Positions 34,540 through 43,108 of a DNA stretch of 64,000 nt are shown one piece after another. Within the stretch, counting starts at the first letter, position 1. Each line of letters begins with the position of its first letter. Below the pieces are notes generated by a model. That model was not told where the DNA came from. It searched no databases and saw only the letters and a program-made list of their open reading frames with translations. The DNA is from Solirubrobacteraceae bacterium (GTDB taxonomy: Bacteria; Actinomycetota; Thermoleophilia; Solirubrobacterales; Solirubrobacteraceae). The translations under genes and the position numbers were made by a program. The stretch covers positions 1 through 64,000 of the forward strand of contig JANJTP010000004.1 of the NCBI GenBank assembly GCA_024711025.1. Reading direction: 5' to 3'.

Positions 34540-36018
34540 GTGCCCCCGAGCGATCGCCTCAGCGCGCTGGACGCCCTGTTCCTGGACATCGAGCGCGGCT
34601 CGCCCGCGCACATGCATGTCGCGTCGCTGATGATCTTCGAGGGCGAGCCGCCTTCGTACGAGGAGACGCTGGGCGCGCTCGAGGAGCGGCTCCACCTCGT
34701 TCCGCGATACCGCCAGAAGCTCGCCTCGGTCCCCTATGGCCTGGGGCGCCCGGTCTGGGTCGACGATCCGCGGTTCAACCTCACCTTCCACCTGCGCCAC
34801 TCGGCGCTGCCGGCACCGGGCTCCGACGAGCAGCTCGCGGCGCTCGCCGGCCGGCTCTTCGCCGCCGCGCTCGACCGCGGCAAGCCGCTTTGGGAGATCC
34901 ATCTCGTCGAGGGCCTCGCACCGGCCGGCGACGGCTCGCCGCGGTTCGCGGTGATCGCCAAGACCCACCACGCGCTCGTCGACGGGATCTCGGGCGTGGA
35001 CGTGACGTCGGTGCTCTTCTCGAGCACCCCCGGTGCGCCGCCGGTCGGCCCGCCGGCGTCGCCGTGGATGCCCCGGCCGGAGCCGACCGGTGCCCAGGTG
35101 CTCGCCGACGCGCTGCTCGAGCGGGTCGTCTCGCCGGCGGAGGGCCTACGCTCGCTCTACCGGCTGTCGCACGCCCCGCGCAAGGCGACCGAGCGGGTCG
35201 TCACCCGGCTGGCGGCGGCTGGGGCGATGGCGTGGACCGGGCTGCGCGGAGCGCCGGACACGCCCCTCAACGTGCCGATCGGACCGCACCGGCGGTTCGG
35301 CTGGGTTGATGCTCCGCTGGCGCTCGCCAAGGAGGTCAAGAACGAGCTCGGGGGGACCGTCAACGACGTCGTTCTGACCGTGGTGTCGCTCGCGCTTGGG
35401 CGCTTCCTGCGCCGGCGAGGCTTCCCGACCGACGGGCTGGTGCTCAAGTCGATGGTTCCCGTGTCGGTGCGAGCGAGCGAGCGGCGCGGCGCGCTCGGAA
35501 ATCGCGTCGCCGCCGTCTGGGCGCCGCTGCCGATGGGCATCGAGGATCCGCGCGAGTGCTTCGCGGCCGTGCACGAGGCGATGGGCGACCTGAAGGCATC
35601 CGGCCAGGCGGTCGGCGCCGAGACGCTCACCGGCCTGGCCGACTTCGCGCCGACGACGATCTTCAGCCAGGCGGCGCGGCTGCAGGCCCGCCAGCGGATG
35701 TTCAACCTCGTCGTGACGAACGTCCCCGGCCCGCAGCGCCCGCTCTACCTCCTCGGCCGACGGATGGTCGCGATCTACCCGGTCGTGCCGCTCGCTCCCC
35801 GCACCGCGCTCGGCGTGGCGATCATCAGCTACGCCGGCCGGCTGGGCTTCGGGCTGACGGCCGACTTCGACGCGCTGCCCGATCTCGGCGATCTCGTCGA
35901 GGACCTCGAGGGCGCCCTCTTCGATCTCGGCCGTGCCGCAGAGGTCGAGCGCCATCCATGGCCGATGCACGAGCGACACGCGATCACGAGCGCACACACG
36001 CCGCGCGAGCGGCGCTGA
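34540..36018 (+). CDS. Wax ester synthase/diacylglycerol acyltransferase (WS/DGAT)
   Basis: 492 residues, the usual family size. The N-terminal block LSALDALFLDIERGSPAHMHV and the active-site HHxxxDG motif (H143, H144, D148, G149) are intact, as are FNLVVTNVPGPQRPLYL and the C-terminal LGVAIISYAGRLGFGLTAD. Makes wax esters or triacylglycerol from acyl-CoA, typical of lipid-storing actinobacteria. The GTG start has CAGAAT ending 7 nt before it and no SD, suggesting leaderless mRNA. A CRP-type site is 68 bases upstream. Confidence 0.93.
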   Translation: MPPSDRLSALDALFLDIERGSPAHMHVASLMIFEGEPPSYEETLGALEERLHLVPRYRQKLASVPYGLGRPVWVDDPRFNLTFHLRHSALPAPGSDEQLAALAGRLFAAALDRGKPLWEIHLVEGLAPAGDGSPRFAVIAKTHHALVDGISGVDVTSVLFSSTPGAPPVGPPASPWMPRPEPTGAQVLADALLERVVSPAEGLRSLYRLSHAPRKATERVVTRLAAAGAMAWTGLRGAPDTPLNVPIGPHRRFGWVDAPLALAKEVKNELGGTVNDVVLTVVSLALGRFLRRRGFPTDGLVLKSMVPVSVRASERRGALGNRVAAVWAPLPMGIEDPRECFAAVHEAMGDLKASGQAVGAETLTGLADFAPTTIFSQAARLQARQRMFNLVVTNVPGPQRPLYLLGRRMVAIYPVVPLAPRTALGVAIISYAGRLGFGLTADFDALPDLGDLVEDLEGALFDLGRAAEVERHPWPMHERHAITSAHTPRERR

Positions 36019-36095
36019 CCCGGCCGCGCCCCGTGGCCGGGTGACCCCCGACCGTTCTGCGGCGGCGGCTCGCGGCCGGGCATACTGGCGCCCGG

Positions 36096-37811
36096 ATGCG
36101 GATAGCGCTGGCCCAGATCAATCCGATCGTCGGCGATCTCGTCGGCAACGAGCGGCTCGTCCGCGAGCGGCTCGCGCAGGCGCGCGACGCCGGCGCCCAG
36201 CTGGCGCTCTTCCCCGAGCTGGCGATCACCGGCTACCCGCCCGAGGACCTGCTGCTCAAGGAGCACGTGCTCGCGGATGCCCGTGCGGCGATCGAGCGAC
36301 TCGCGGCCGACGCCGTGGGGATCGTCGCGATCGTCGGCTTCCCCGAGCGTGCCGGTGACGTCTTCAACGCGGCGGCCGTGCTCGCCGACGGTGCGCTGGT
36401 CGGCGTCTACCGCAAGACGCGGCTGCCCAACTACGGCGTCTTCGACGAGCACCGCTACTTCCAGCGGGGGCGCGGCGGTGCGATCGTCAACGTCGACGGC
36501 GTCGCCGTCGGGCTCACGATCTGCGAGGACCTCTGGGTGCCCGGCCCGCCGGAGAGCGACGAGGCGCTGGCCGGGGCTCGCCTGATCGTCAACCTCTCGG
36601 CGTCGCCCTACCAGGCCGGCAAGGCGCTCGCGCGCGAGCAGATGATCGCGCAGCGTGCCCGCGACAACGTCGCGGCGATCGCGTTCTGCGCTCAGGTCGG
36701 CGGCCAGGACGAGCTGGTCTTCGATGGCGGCTCGGTCGTCGTCGACCACACCGGCGCCGTGCTCGCCCGCGCACCGCAGTTCGAGCAGGCGCTGCTCTTG
36801 TGCACCGTCGATGCCGGCGCCGCCGGTGCCGCCCGGCTGCGCGACACGCGCCACCGCACGCTCGCCTTCGAGTCGCGGGTCGAGGTGCCGCTGCTCGCAG
36901 ATCTGCGCACCGGACGGCCGGGCTACGCCGCGGACGCGCCGGCCGGCGAGATCGCGCCGATGCGCGACGAGCTCGAGGAGATCTGGGCGGCGCTCGTGCT
37001 CGGCACGCGCGACTACGTCGAGAAGAACGGCTTCGAGCGAGTCGTGCTCGGGCTCTCGGGCGGAATCGACTCGGCGCTCGTCGCGTGCCTGGCGGTCGAC
37101 GCGCTCGGCCCCGAGCGGGTCGTGTTCGTGACGATGCCCTCGGGCTTCACGTCGACCGGCACGCGCGCGGACGCCGGGGAGCTGGCCGAGCGGCTCGGCG
37201 TCGAGCTGCACGAGCTCCCGATCGGGCCGGTCATGGAGGCGTACGGCGCTCAGCTCGCCGATGTGATGGCGGGTCGCAAGCCCGGCCTGCCCGAGGAGAA
37301 CCTCCAGGCGCGGATCCGCGGCAACGATCTGATGGCGCTCTCCAACGCCTTCGGGTGGCTTGTGCTGACGACCGGCAACAAGTCCGAGATGTCGGTCGGC
37401 TACACGACGCTCTACGGCGACAGCGCCGGCGGCTTCGCCGTCATCAAGGACGTGCCCAAGACGCTCGTCTACCGGCTGGCGCGCCTGCGCAACACGCGCG
37501 CCGATACGCCGATCCCCGAGACGATCATCACCCGCGCGCCGTCGGCCGAGCTGCGGCCCGGCCAGCGCGACGAGGACTCGCTGCCGCCGTACGAGCTGCT
37601 CGACCCGATCCTCGAGGGCTACGTCGAGGAGGATCTCGGCCGCGAGCAGCTGGTCGCGCGCGGCTTCGACCCCCAGGTCGTCGACCGTGTGATCCGGCTC
37701 GTCGACCTCGCCGAGTACAAGCGCCGTCAGCAGCCGCCCGGCATCAAGGTCACGGGCAAGGCGTTCGGCCGTGACCGGCGGATGCCGATCACGAATCGCT
37801 ACCGCGGCTGA
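36096..37811 (+). CDS. nadE: Glutamine-dependent NAD+ synthetase
   Basis: 571 residues: an N-terminal nitrilase-type glutaminase (E41 in FPELAITGYPPEDLL, K107 in YRKTRLPN, C143 in ICEDLW) and a C-terminal NAD synthetase domain with the PP-loop LGLSGGIDSALVA near residue 318 and TTGNKSEMSVGY. Converts nicotinate adenine dinucleotide to NAD+ using ATP and glutamine-derived ammonia. Its 3' end overlaps the convergent thioesterase gene by 13 bases. Confidence 0.96.
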   Translation: MRIALAQINPIVGDLVGNERLVRERLAQARDAGAQLALFPELAITGYPPEDLLLKEHVLADARAAIERLAADAVGIVAIVGFPERAGDVFNAAAVLADGALVGVYRKTRLPNYGVFDEHRYFQRGRGGAIVNVDGVAVGLTICEDLWVPGPPESDEALAGARLIVNLSASPYQAGKALAREQMIAQRARDNVAAIAFCAQVGGQDELVFDGGSVVVDHTGAVLARAPQFEQALLLCTVDAGAAGAARLRDTRHRTLAFESRVEVPLLADLRTGRPGYAADAPAGEIAPMRDELEEIWAALVLGTRDYVEKNGFERVVLGLSGGIDSALVACLAVDALGPERVVFVTMPSGFTSTGTRADAGELAERLGVELHELPIGPVMEAYGAQLADVMAGRKPGLPEENLQARIRGNDLMALSNAFGWLVLTTGNKSEMSVGYTTLYGDSAGGFAVIKDVPKTLVYRLARLRNTRADTPIPETIITRAPSAELRPGQRDEDSLPPYELLDPILEGYVEEDLGREQLVARGFDPQVVDRVIRLVDLAEYKRRQQPPGIKVTGKAFGRDRRMPITNRYRG

Positions 37812-38242
37812 TCGACGGCCTGGACGCGCCCGTCCGGCAGGTCGCGCACCGCGATCGTCATCCGCACGAGGGCGCACAGCCGCCCGTCGTCGTCGCTGAT
37901 CTCGACCTCCCAGACCCACGTGGTACGGCCTCGGTGGCGGCGCCGCGCCACGGCGTGGATCGTGCCGTGCATGATCGGGCGCAGGAAGCTCGTCTGGTTG
38001 GAGAGCCCCTGGGCCATGCGGCCCTCGCCGAGCACGGCGAGCGCGGTCGCCGCGGAGGTCAGCGACTCCGCGATCGAGGCGAGCACTCCTCCGTGGACGA
38101 GGCCCATCGGCTGCTTCAGCTCGTCGCGTACGACGACCCGCGCCCGGGCCACCTCGGGGCCGGCTTCGAGGATCTCGAGCCCGTAGAGCGCGTCGAAAGT
38201 GCGCTCGAACGGAACGACGGGCTTCCAGGTGGGCTCGTCCAT
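37799..38242 (-). CDS. PaaI/YdiI-type hot-dog thioesterase
   Basis: 147 residues, single hot-dog domain. PMGLVHGGVLASIAESLTSAAT holds the HGG plus Glu active-site arrangement of PaaI/YdiI enzymes, and the strand SNQTSFLRPIMHGTIHAVARRRHRGR is typical. It probably hydrolyses an aromatic or isoprenoid-acid CoA ester; the substrate is unknown. Convergent with nadE. Confidence 0.88.
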   Translation of the reverse strand: MDEPTWKPVVPFERTFDALYGLEILEAGPEVARARVVVRDELKQPMGLVHGGVLASIAESLTSAATALAVLGEGRMAQGLSNQTSFLRPIMHGTIHAVARRRHRGRTTWVWEVEISDDDGRLCALVRMTIAVRDLPDGRVQAVDQPR

Positions 38243-38287
38243 GGCTGCGGCACGATATCGGTGCGCTCCTCTAGGCTTGCGCCGCTC

Positions 38288-39181
38288 ATGGCGCCGATCG
38301 ACGACCTGCCGGCCGATCAGCGGGCCGTTCTACGGCTGCTGCTCGAACAGAGGCGCTCCTACGACGAGATCGCCCGCGCGCTGCAGATGGCCCCCGCCGG
38401 GGTCCGCGACCGCGCGCACGCCGCCCTTGCCGAGCTGGGCCCGGCGCTTGCCGGCCGCGACGCGGCTCGCCGAGACGAGCTCGCCGACTGGCTGCTCGGC
38501 CAGCAGGATCCTCAGCAGGCCGAGCGGACCCGCCGGACGGTGCTCTCCTCGGATGCCGCGCGCGCCTGGGCGCGGAGCGTCGCCGAGGATCTGCGCCCGC
38601 TTGCGACCTCCCCGCTTCCCGAGATCCTGGGCGAGGCGCCTGTCGCGGGCGAGCGGGCCGCCGGCGGACGCATCGCGGGCCGGCGGGTCTCGAGGCGCGG
38701 AGGGCGGCTGCTGCTCGGCGGAGCCGCCCTGCTCGCGGCGCTCGGCGTCGGCTTCCTGCTGGGCCGGGCGACCGGAGGGGGCGATGAGCCCGCGCGGCGC
38801 ACGACGACGCAGAGCGCGCAGACCGCGACCGTCGTCGGCCAGGCAACCCTGACGCCCCCGGCCAAGGCTCCCGCGAAGGGGGCCCTGGGCCTCGCCCAGT
38901 TCGCCGAGCGCGCCGGGCAGCGGCTGATCAACGTCGTGGCCGAGGGGCTGCCAAGCGCGCCCCAAGGCAACGGGTACGGCGTCTGGCTGACCGGCGCGGG
39001 CAGAGAGCCCCTGTGGCTCGGCTACTTCCAGGCCGCCACGACCAGCGGCCAGGTCGGAGCGCAGAGCAGCGTCCCGGTCGACCCCGGGCTCTACCGCAGC
39101 GTTCTCATCACCCGCGAGCGCGGCAGCGAGCCGAAGTCACCGGGCACGGTCTATCTCAGCGGGCCGGTCCAGATCCGCTGA
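38288..39181 (+). CDS. Membrane anti-sigma-like protein with sigma-4-type N-terminus
   Basis: 297 residues. The N-terminal ~50 residues (PADQRAVLRLLLEQRRSYDE, then IARALQMAPAGVRDRAHAAL) look like a sigma region 4 or zinc-less anti-sigma helical domain. One membrane segment (LLLGGAALLAALGVGFLLG, about 145-163) follows, then a Pro/Thr-rich linker and an extracellular domain with YGVWLTGAGREPLWLGYF and LYRSVLITRE, resembling RskA-type anti-sigma ectodomains. No sigma-factor gene is adjacent. Ends in a 31-base convergent overlap with the FAD oxidase gene. Confidence 0.7.
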   Translation: MAPIDDLPADQRAVLRLLLEQRRSYDEIARALQMAPAGVRDRAHAALAELGPALAGRDAARRDELADWLLGQQDPQQAERTRRTVLSSDAARAWARSVAEDLRPLATSPLPEILGEAPVAGERAAGGRIAGRRVSRRGGRLLLGGAALLAALGVGFLLGRATGGGDEPARRTTTQSAQTATVVGQATLTPPAKAPAKGALGLAQFAERAGQRLINVVAEGLPSAPQGNGYGVWLTGAGREPLWLGYFQAATTSGQVGAQSSVPVDPGLYRSVLITRERGSEPKSPGTVYLSGPVQIR

Positions 39182-40821
39182 GCAAAGTCGGTCGCGCCGA
39201 TCGGGGAATCCGTCAGCAGCTTGCCGGGGTTCATGATCCCGGACGGATCGAGGCGCGCCTTGGCGGCTCGTAGCGCCTCGACGCCGAGCGGGCTCGCCTC
39301 CGCCGGGAGGTAGCGCGCATGGTCGCGGCCGACGGCGTGGTGATGGCTGATCGTGCCGCCCGCGGCGACGATCGCCTCGCACGCCGCCCGCTTCGCGCGA
39401 CTCCACTGTCCGAGCGGGTCGCCCGCGTCCTGACGGGCGAGAAACGTGAAGTAGAGCGAGGCTCCGGTCGGGTAGAGGTGGGAGACGTGGCAGGCGACGA
39501 GCGGCGCGTGCTCGCCGAGCGCGTCGCGTACGGAGCGGTAGAGGCGCTCCAGCCCGGACCAGGGCGCCGCCGTCTCGAGCGTGTCGACGAGCACGCCGCG
39601 GGCGAGCAGGTCGTCGCGCAGGTACGGGGCGTGGAAGCGGCCGCGCGCCCAGGCGCGCCCCGGCCCCGGACCGAGCGCCACGCCGCCGAAGCGCCTCAGC
39701 GCGGCCGCGCCGCCGCGACGCCTCCACGCGACGCGAGCCGGCTCGCCCTCCCAACCGACGATCGCGAGCGCCCCCCCGTCCACCCCGCGCGCGCGCACGT
39801 AGCGGTCGAGCAGCGCGCTGCGTAGGCCGCCGCCCGCGAGCACCAGCGACATCTCGGTCTCGGGCTCGTCGGAGAGGCGGGCGACGTCAGGTGCGAGGCC
39901 GTCCTGGGTGAGCGTGCGCAGGGCCTCGCGACCGGCTTGGAACCCCGGCAGCATCCAGGCCTCGTAGCGGCCCGAGGCGGGGCGCGGGCGGACGCGCAGC
40001 GTGACCTGCGTAAGCACGCCGAGCACCCCCTCCGATCCGACGAGCAGCTCACGCAGGTCCGGTCCGGCGGCGCTCGCCGGCATCGCCGGCAGCACCACGT
40101 CGCCGGCCGGCGCGGCGAGCCGGGCACCATGCACGAGCGCGTCGATCCTTCCGTAGCCGGTCGACGCCTGGCCCGCCGAGCGCGTCGCGACCCAGCCGCC
40201 GGCCGTCGAGTACTCGAAGCTCTGCGGCAGGTGGCCGAGCGTCCAGCCGCGCGCCCTCAGCAGGTGCTCGACCTCCGGGCCACGCAGGCCGGGCTCGAGC
40301 ACCGCCAGGCACGAGCGCTCGTCGAGCGCCACCAGGCGGCTCATGCGGCCGGTGTCGAGCGCGATCACCGAGCCATGCGAGCCGCGTAGCGGCTCGACGC
40401 CGCCGACGACGCTCGTTCCCCCGCCGAACGGGACGACCGCGATGCCGCGGCGCGCGCAGAGCTCGAGCACCGCGCGTGTCTGGGCGTGCGTGGCCGGCCA
40501 GACGACGGCGTCGGGCGCCGGTCGCGCGTCTCCGCTGCGCAGGCGAACCAGATCCGGATACCCCTTGCCGGCGGCATGCTGCACGCGGGCGGCACGGTCG
40601 TCGCGCACTCCGCCCGCTCCGACGATGGTGCGCAGCTCGCCGAGGGTCGCACCCGTCAGCGCTCCCGTATCGAGCCGGAGGTCGTCGAGCCGCGGCGGCG
40701 GCGAGGGCGCCGCCAGCGACGTCCCGAGCCGCTCCCGCAGCCAGTCGAGCCTGTGGGCGAGCGGCTCGCCGGCGCGCGCGTCCTCGCCCCAGCCCCAGAA
40801 GCGCATCTCACGCCCCGGCAT
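39151..40821 (-). CDS. FAD-linked oxidase, alkyl-DHAP synthase (AGPS)-like
   Basis: 556 residues. FAD-binding PCMH domain with VVPFGGGTSVVGGVEPL and SAGQASTGYGRIDALV, then a C-terminal oxidase domain with the motif GGTISHHHAVGRDHARYL, close to the HHHGVGxDH signature of alkyl-dihydroxyacetonephosphate synthases that make ether lipids. RFWGWGED near the N-terminus is also AGPS-like. D-lactate/glycolate-type oxidases are an alternative. Start at ATG 40821, or ATG 40806, which has better SD spacing. It follows the ftsR-like gene by 37 bases on the same strand. Confidence 0.8.
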   Translation of the reverse strand: MPGREMRFWGWGEDARAGEPLAHRLDWLRERLGTSLAAPSPPPRLDDLRLDTGALTGATLGELRTIVGAGGVRDDRAARVQHAAGKGYPDLVRLRSGDARPAPDAVVWPATHAQTRAVLELCARRGIAVVPFGGGTSVVGGVEPLRGSHGSVIALDTGRMSRLVALDERSCLAVLEPGLRGPEVEHLLRARGWTLGHLPQSFEYSTAGGWVATRSAGQASTGYGRIDALVHGARLAAPAGDVVLPAMPASAAGPDLRELLVGSEGVLGVLTQVTLRVRPRPASGRYEAWMLPGFQAGREALRTLTQDGLAPDVARLSDEPETEMSLVLAGGGLRSALLDRYVRARGVDGGALAIVGWEGEPARVAWRRRGGAAALRRFGGVALGPGPGRAWARGRFHAPYLRDDLLARGVLVDTLETAAPWSGLERLYRSVRDALGEHAPLVACHVSHLYPTGASLYFTFLARQDAGDPLGQWSRAKRAACEAIVAAGGTISHHHAVGRDHARYLPAEASPLGVEALRAAKARLDPSGIMNPGKLLTDSPIGATDFAQRIWTGPLR

Positions 40822-40858
40822 CGTGGGGACCAGCCTATCCGCCGCCGGATCGACCGAC

Positions 40859-41623
40859 TCAGCCGACGAGCCTGCGCAGGTCGCGCACGAGCAGCAGGTG
40901 CTTCAGGTGCGTGGCGACCGTGGCCAGGTTCTCGAGCGCATCGATCGCCTCGCGGCGGCGCTCGGGATTGCGCGAGCGCAGCGACGGCGCGAGGATCTGC
41001 TGCAGGAGCTGTGCCTCCCGGTCCGCGGATGTGCGGAAGACCCGGAGGTTGCGTCCGCCGACGCCGTAGCGGGCCAGCTCGACGGTGGCCCGCACGATCT
41101 CGCGCTCGGTGTCGTCGAACCAGATCGTGCCACCGCTCTGCTGGCCGGCGATGATGCCGTAGTCGCGCAGCTCGTGGACGAGCTTGGGGTCGGCCCGCGT
41201 CTCCTCGACGACGTCCTCGAGCGAATAAGCGCCCCCGGGCTGCGTCGTCGCGATCATCGGCCGGCGCTTGGCTCGCGCGACCCCGTCGCCGGGCAGCACC
41301 ACAGGCGCCGCGACCTCCTCCTCGCTGCGACCGGAGGCGAGCTCCTGGCGGATCACGCGCAGCGGCAGGAACTCGTCCCGCTGGAGGCGCAGGATCGTGC
41401 GCAGCCGGGCGACGTCACCGGCGCTGTAGAGGCGGTAGCCGCCGGGAGTGCGCCGCGGCGTCAGAAGCTTCTGATCCTCGAGATAGCGGATCTTCGAGAT
41501 CGTGATGTCCGGGAACTCCAGCGCCAGCGCCTTGCACACGGCGCCGATCGTCATCGGCTTGGGACGCCGGCCGCCCTCGCCGTCGGACGCTGCCGGACCG
41601 CTCTCAGGCTGCGTGCTCGCCAC
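40859..41623 (-). CDS. ftsR: MerR family regulator, FtsR (Rv1828)-like
   Basis: 254 residues. The MerR HTH begins MTIGAVCKALALEFPDITIS, then KIRYLEDQKLLTPRRTPGGYRLYS and the second wing; a C-terminal domain follows with YSLEDVVEETRADPKLVHELRDYG. This arrangement and the neighbouring FHA gene match Rv1827-Rv1828 of mycobacteria; FtsR activates ftsZ in corynebacteria. It starts 2 bases after the garA-like stop on the coding strand. A perfect inverted repeat (42460-42476) at the operon promoter is a plausible binding site. Confidence 0.85.
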   Translation of the reverse strand: MASTQPESGPAASDGEGGRRPKPMTIGAVCKALALEFPDITISKIRYLEDQKLLTPRRTPGGYRLYSAGDVARLRTILRLQRDEFLPLRVIRQELASGRSEEEVAAPVVLPGDGVARAKRRPMIATTQPGGAYSLEDVVEETRADPKLVHELRDYGIIAGQQSGGTIWFDDTEREIVRATVELARYGVGGRNLRVFRTSADREAQLLQQILAPSLRSRNPERRREAIDALENLATVATHLKHLLLVRDLRRLVG

Positions 41624-41625
41624 GG

Positions 41626-42099
41626 TCAGCGGGACAGGAACGTGAGCTTGTACTTGCCGATCTGCAGCTCGTCGCCGTCCTCCAGGCGCTGCGACTCGAT
41701 TCGCCGGCGGTTCACGTACGTGCCGTTGAGCGACCCCAGGTCGTCCAGGTGGATCTCCTCGCCGCGGCGCACGATCATCGCGTGGTCGCGCGACACCGTC
41801 ACGTCGTCGAGGAACACGTCCGAGTCCGGGCGGCGGCCGATCGTCATCCGGTCGTGGTCGAGCGGGAAGCTCTCGCCGACCCGCCCGCCGCCGGCACGCA
41901 CGACGAGCGCTGCGCCCTCGCGGGCGACCAGCTCTTCGATCTCGACCGGCACGAGCTCACCGGTCGCCTCGTCGATCCGGTAGGTCGCCGTCGAGGACTC
42001 CTCGGGCGCCTGCAGGTCGCCGAGGTACGCGCCGCACTTCTGGCAGTAGTTGGCCGCGTCGCTGTTGACGAAGCCACACTCCGGGCAGTGAACCGCCAC
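41626..42099 (-). CDS. garA: FHA-domain protein, GarA-like
   Basis: 157 residues. An N-terminal zinc ribbon (C5, C8, C19, C22) precedes an acidic linker with a Ser/Thr cluster (PEESSTATYRID), placed like the ETTS phosphosite of mycobacterial GarA. The FHA domain follows with MTIGRRPDSDVFLDDVTVSRDHAMI and LGSLNGTYVNRRRI. GarA switches TCA/glutamate metabolism on phosphorylation by PknB/PknG. The zinc ribbon is an addition relative to Rv1827. Tightly spaced between the RsiG-like and ftsR-like genes. Confidence 0.85.
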   Translation of the reverse strand: MAVHCPECGFVNSDAANYCQKCGAYLGDLQAPEESSTATYRIDEATGELVPVEIEELVAREGAALVVRAGGGRVGESFPLDHDRMTIGRRPDSDVFLDDVTVSRDHAMIVRRGEEIHLDDLGSLNGTYVNRRRIESQRLEDGDELQIGKYKLTFLSR

Positions 42100-42113
42100 G
42101 GCCGTCCGCCGTG

Positions 42114-42377
42114 CTAACCCTCGCCGTCCTGCGGGCCGGCGACCTTGCCCGTCAGGATGTCGGTGAGGCGCTGGATGTCGTCGCCGGAGATGATCTCCTC
42201 GCCGCCGTCGTGCTTGCGGCGCAGGCGGTTGACCAGCTCGGCACGCAGGATGTCGATCTTGCCGTGGAGGATCCGGCGCCGGTAGGAGACCTCGGTCTCC
42301 TCGGCGGTCAGGCGGTCGATGTACGCCTTGAGCTCGTCGTCATCGAGCGAGCCGAGGTCGGGAAAGGTGTCGTCCAT
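42114..42377 (-). CDS. Small helical protein, RsiG-like (possible c-di-GMP-binding anti-sigma)
   Basis: 87 residues, strongly helical. Residues 27-42 fit the RsiG c-di-GMP motif E-X3-S-X2-R-X3-Q-X3-D at four of five positions: E27, S31, R34 and D42, with His38 where Gln is expected. RsiG binds c-di-GMP and holds the sigma factor WhiG in Streptomyces; deep-branching relatives such as Rubrobacter carry one motif per chain and act as dimers. Assignment here rests on the motif and size only. The ATG follows GAGGAG; it is the first gene of the RsiG-like/GarA/FtsR operon. Confidence 0.6.
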   Translation of the reverse strand: MDDTFPDLGSLDDDELKAYIDRLTAEETEVSYRRRILHGKIDILRAELVNRLRRKHDGGEEIISGDDIQRLTDILTGKVAGPQDGEG

Positions 42378-42433
42378 CGCGTGCTTGCTCCTCGTCATGC
42401 GAACCGCTCCCGGCGGAAGGCGCGGGGCGGCCG

Positions 42434-42476
42434 AGCATACCAGCGCCACGGCGGGGTTCAACCTCAGGTTGAGGTT
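42434..42476 (-). promoter_or_regulatory. Operon promoter with MerR-type inverted repeat
   Basis: On the minus strand TTGAAC (42456-42461), a 16-bp spacer and TATGCT (42434-42439) form a good promoter about 50-55 nt upstream of the RsiG-like ATG. Overlapping its -35 is a perfect 7-3-7 inverted repeat, AACCTCA-ACC-TGAGGTT on one strand (42460-42476). The repeat overlaps the last codons of the pgsA-like gene. Confidence 0.7.
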
Positions 42477-43108
42477 TTCCCACCGGTCAGCTGGGGCACG
42501 GCGGCGCGTACGTACTCGACGCTCGCGATGAGCAGCAAAGCGACGCCGATCGCCAGCAGGACCGAGCCGAGGCCACGCAGCCCGACGAGGCCGAAGAAGA
42601 TCGCGCTCATCGCAGGCCACACGCCCCACCGGCCCCACCAGTTGATCCGCAGCTCGACGCCGCGCGGCACGACGATCGCGCCGAGCACCAGCATCAGCGC
42701 CTCGCGGGCGACCAGCGTCGCCAGCAGCCACGCGGGAAGCAGGTCGAAGCGCCAGCAGACGAGGATGCCGCCGATGACCAGCAGCCGGTCGACGACCGGG
42801 TCGAGGATCGCACCCAGCCGGCTGTACTGGCCGGTCAGTCGCGCGGCGATGCCGTCGGCGTAGTCGCCCCACGAGATGACGGCGAACAGGGCGGCCGGCG
42901 CGGCGCCGGCGCCGTCGGCCCGCCACGCCGACCAGAGGAAGACCGGGATCAGCGCCAGCCGCAGGAAGCCGATCGCGTTGGGAACGGTCCAGGGGCGCAG
43001 CGGAGCGCCCGGCAGCGTCTCGGGCGGCGGCGGACCGGAGCGATCCAGGCCCGCGAAGCGGCGGAACGTCAGGCGCCCGCGCCCGCGCCCGCGCCCCGGC
43101 TCGCTCAC
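42464..43108 (-). CDS. CDP-alcohol phosphatidyltransferase (PgsA-like)
   Basis: 214 residues with about five hydrophobic segments and a basic 25-residue N-terminus. The family motif D-G-x2-A-R-x8-G-x3-D-x3-D is present as DGIAARLTGQYSRLG then AILDPVVD. It transfers a phosphatidyl group from CDP-diacylglycerol (made by CdsA) to an alcohol such as glycerol 3-phosphate or inositol phosphate; the acceptor is not determined. The GTG start overlaps the proS stop (GTGA). Confidence 0.88.
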   Translation of the reverse strand: MSEPGRGRGRGRLTFRRFAGLDRSGPPPPETLPGAPLRPWTVPNAIGFLRLALIPVFLWSAWRADGAGAAPAALFAVISWGDYADGIAARLTGQYSRLGAILDPVVDRLLVIGGILVCWRFDLLPAWLLATLVAREALMLVLGAIVVPRGVELRINWWGRWGVWPAMSAIFFGLVGLRGLGSVLLAIGVALLLIASVEYVRAAVPQLTGGKTST

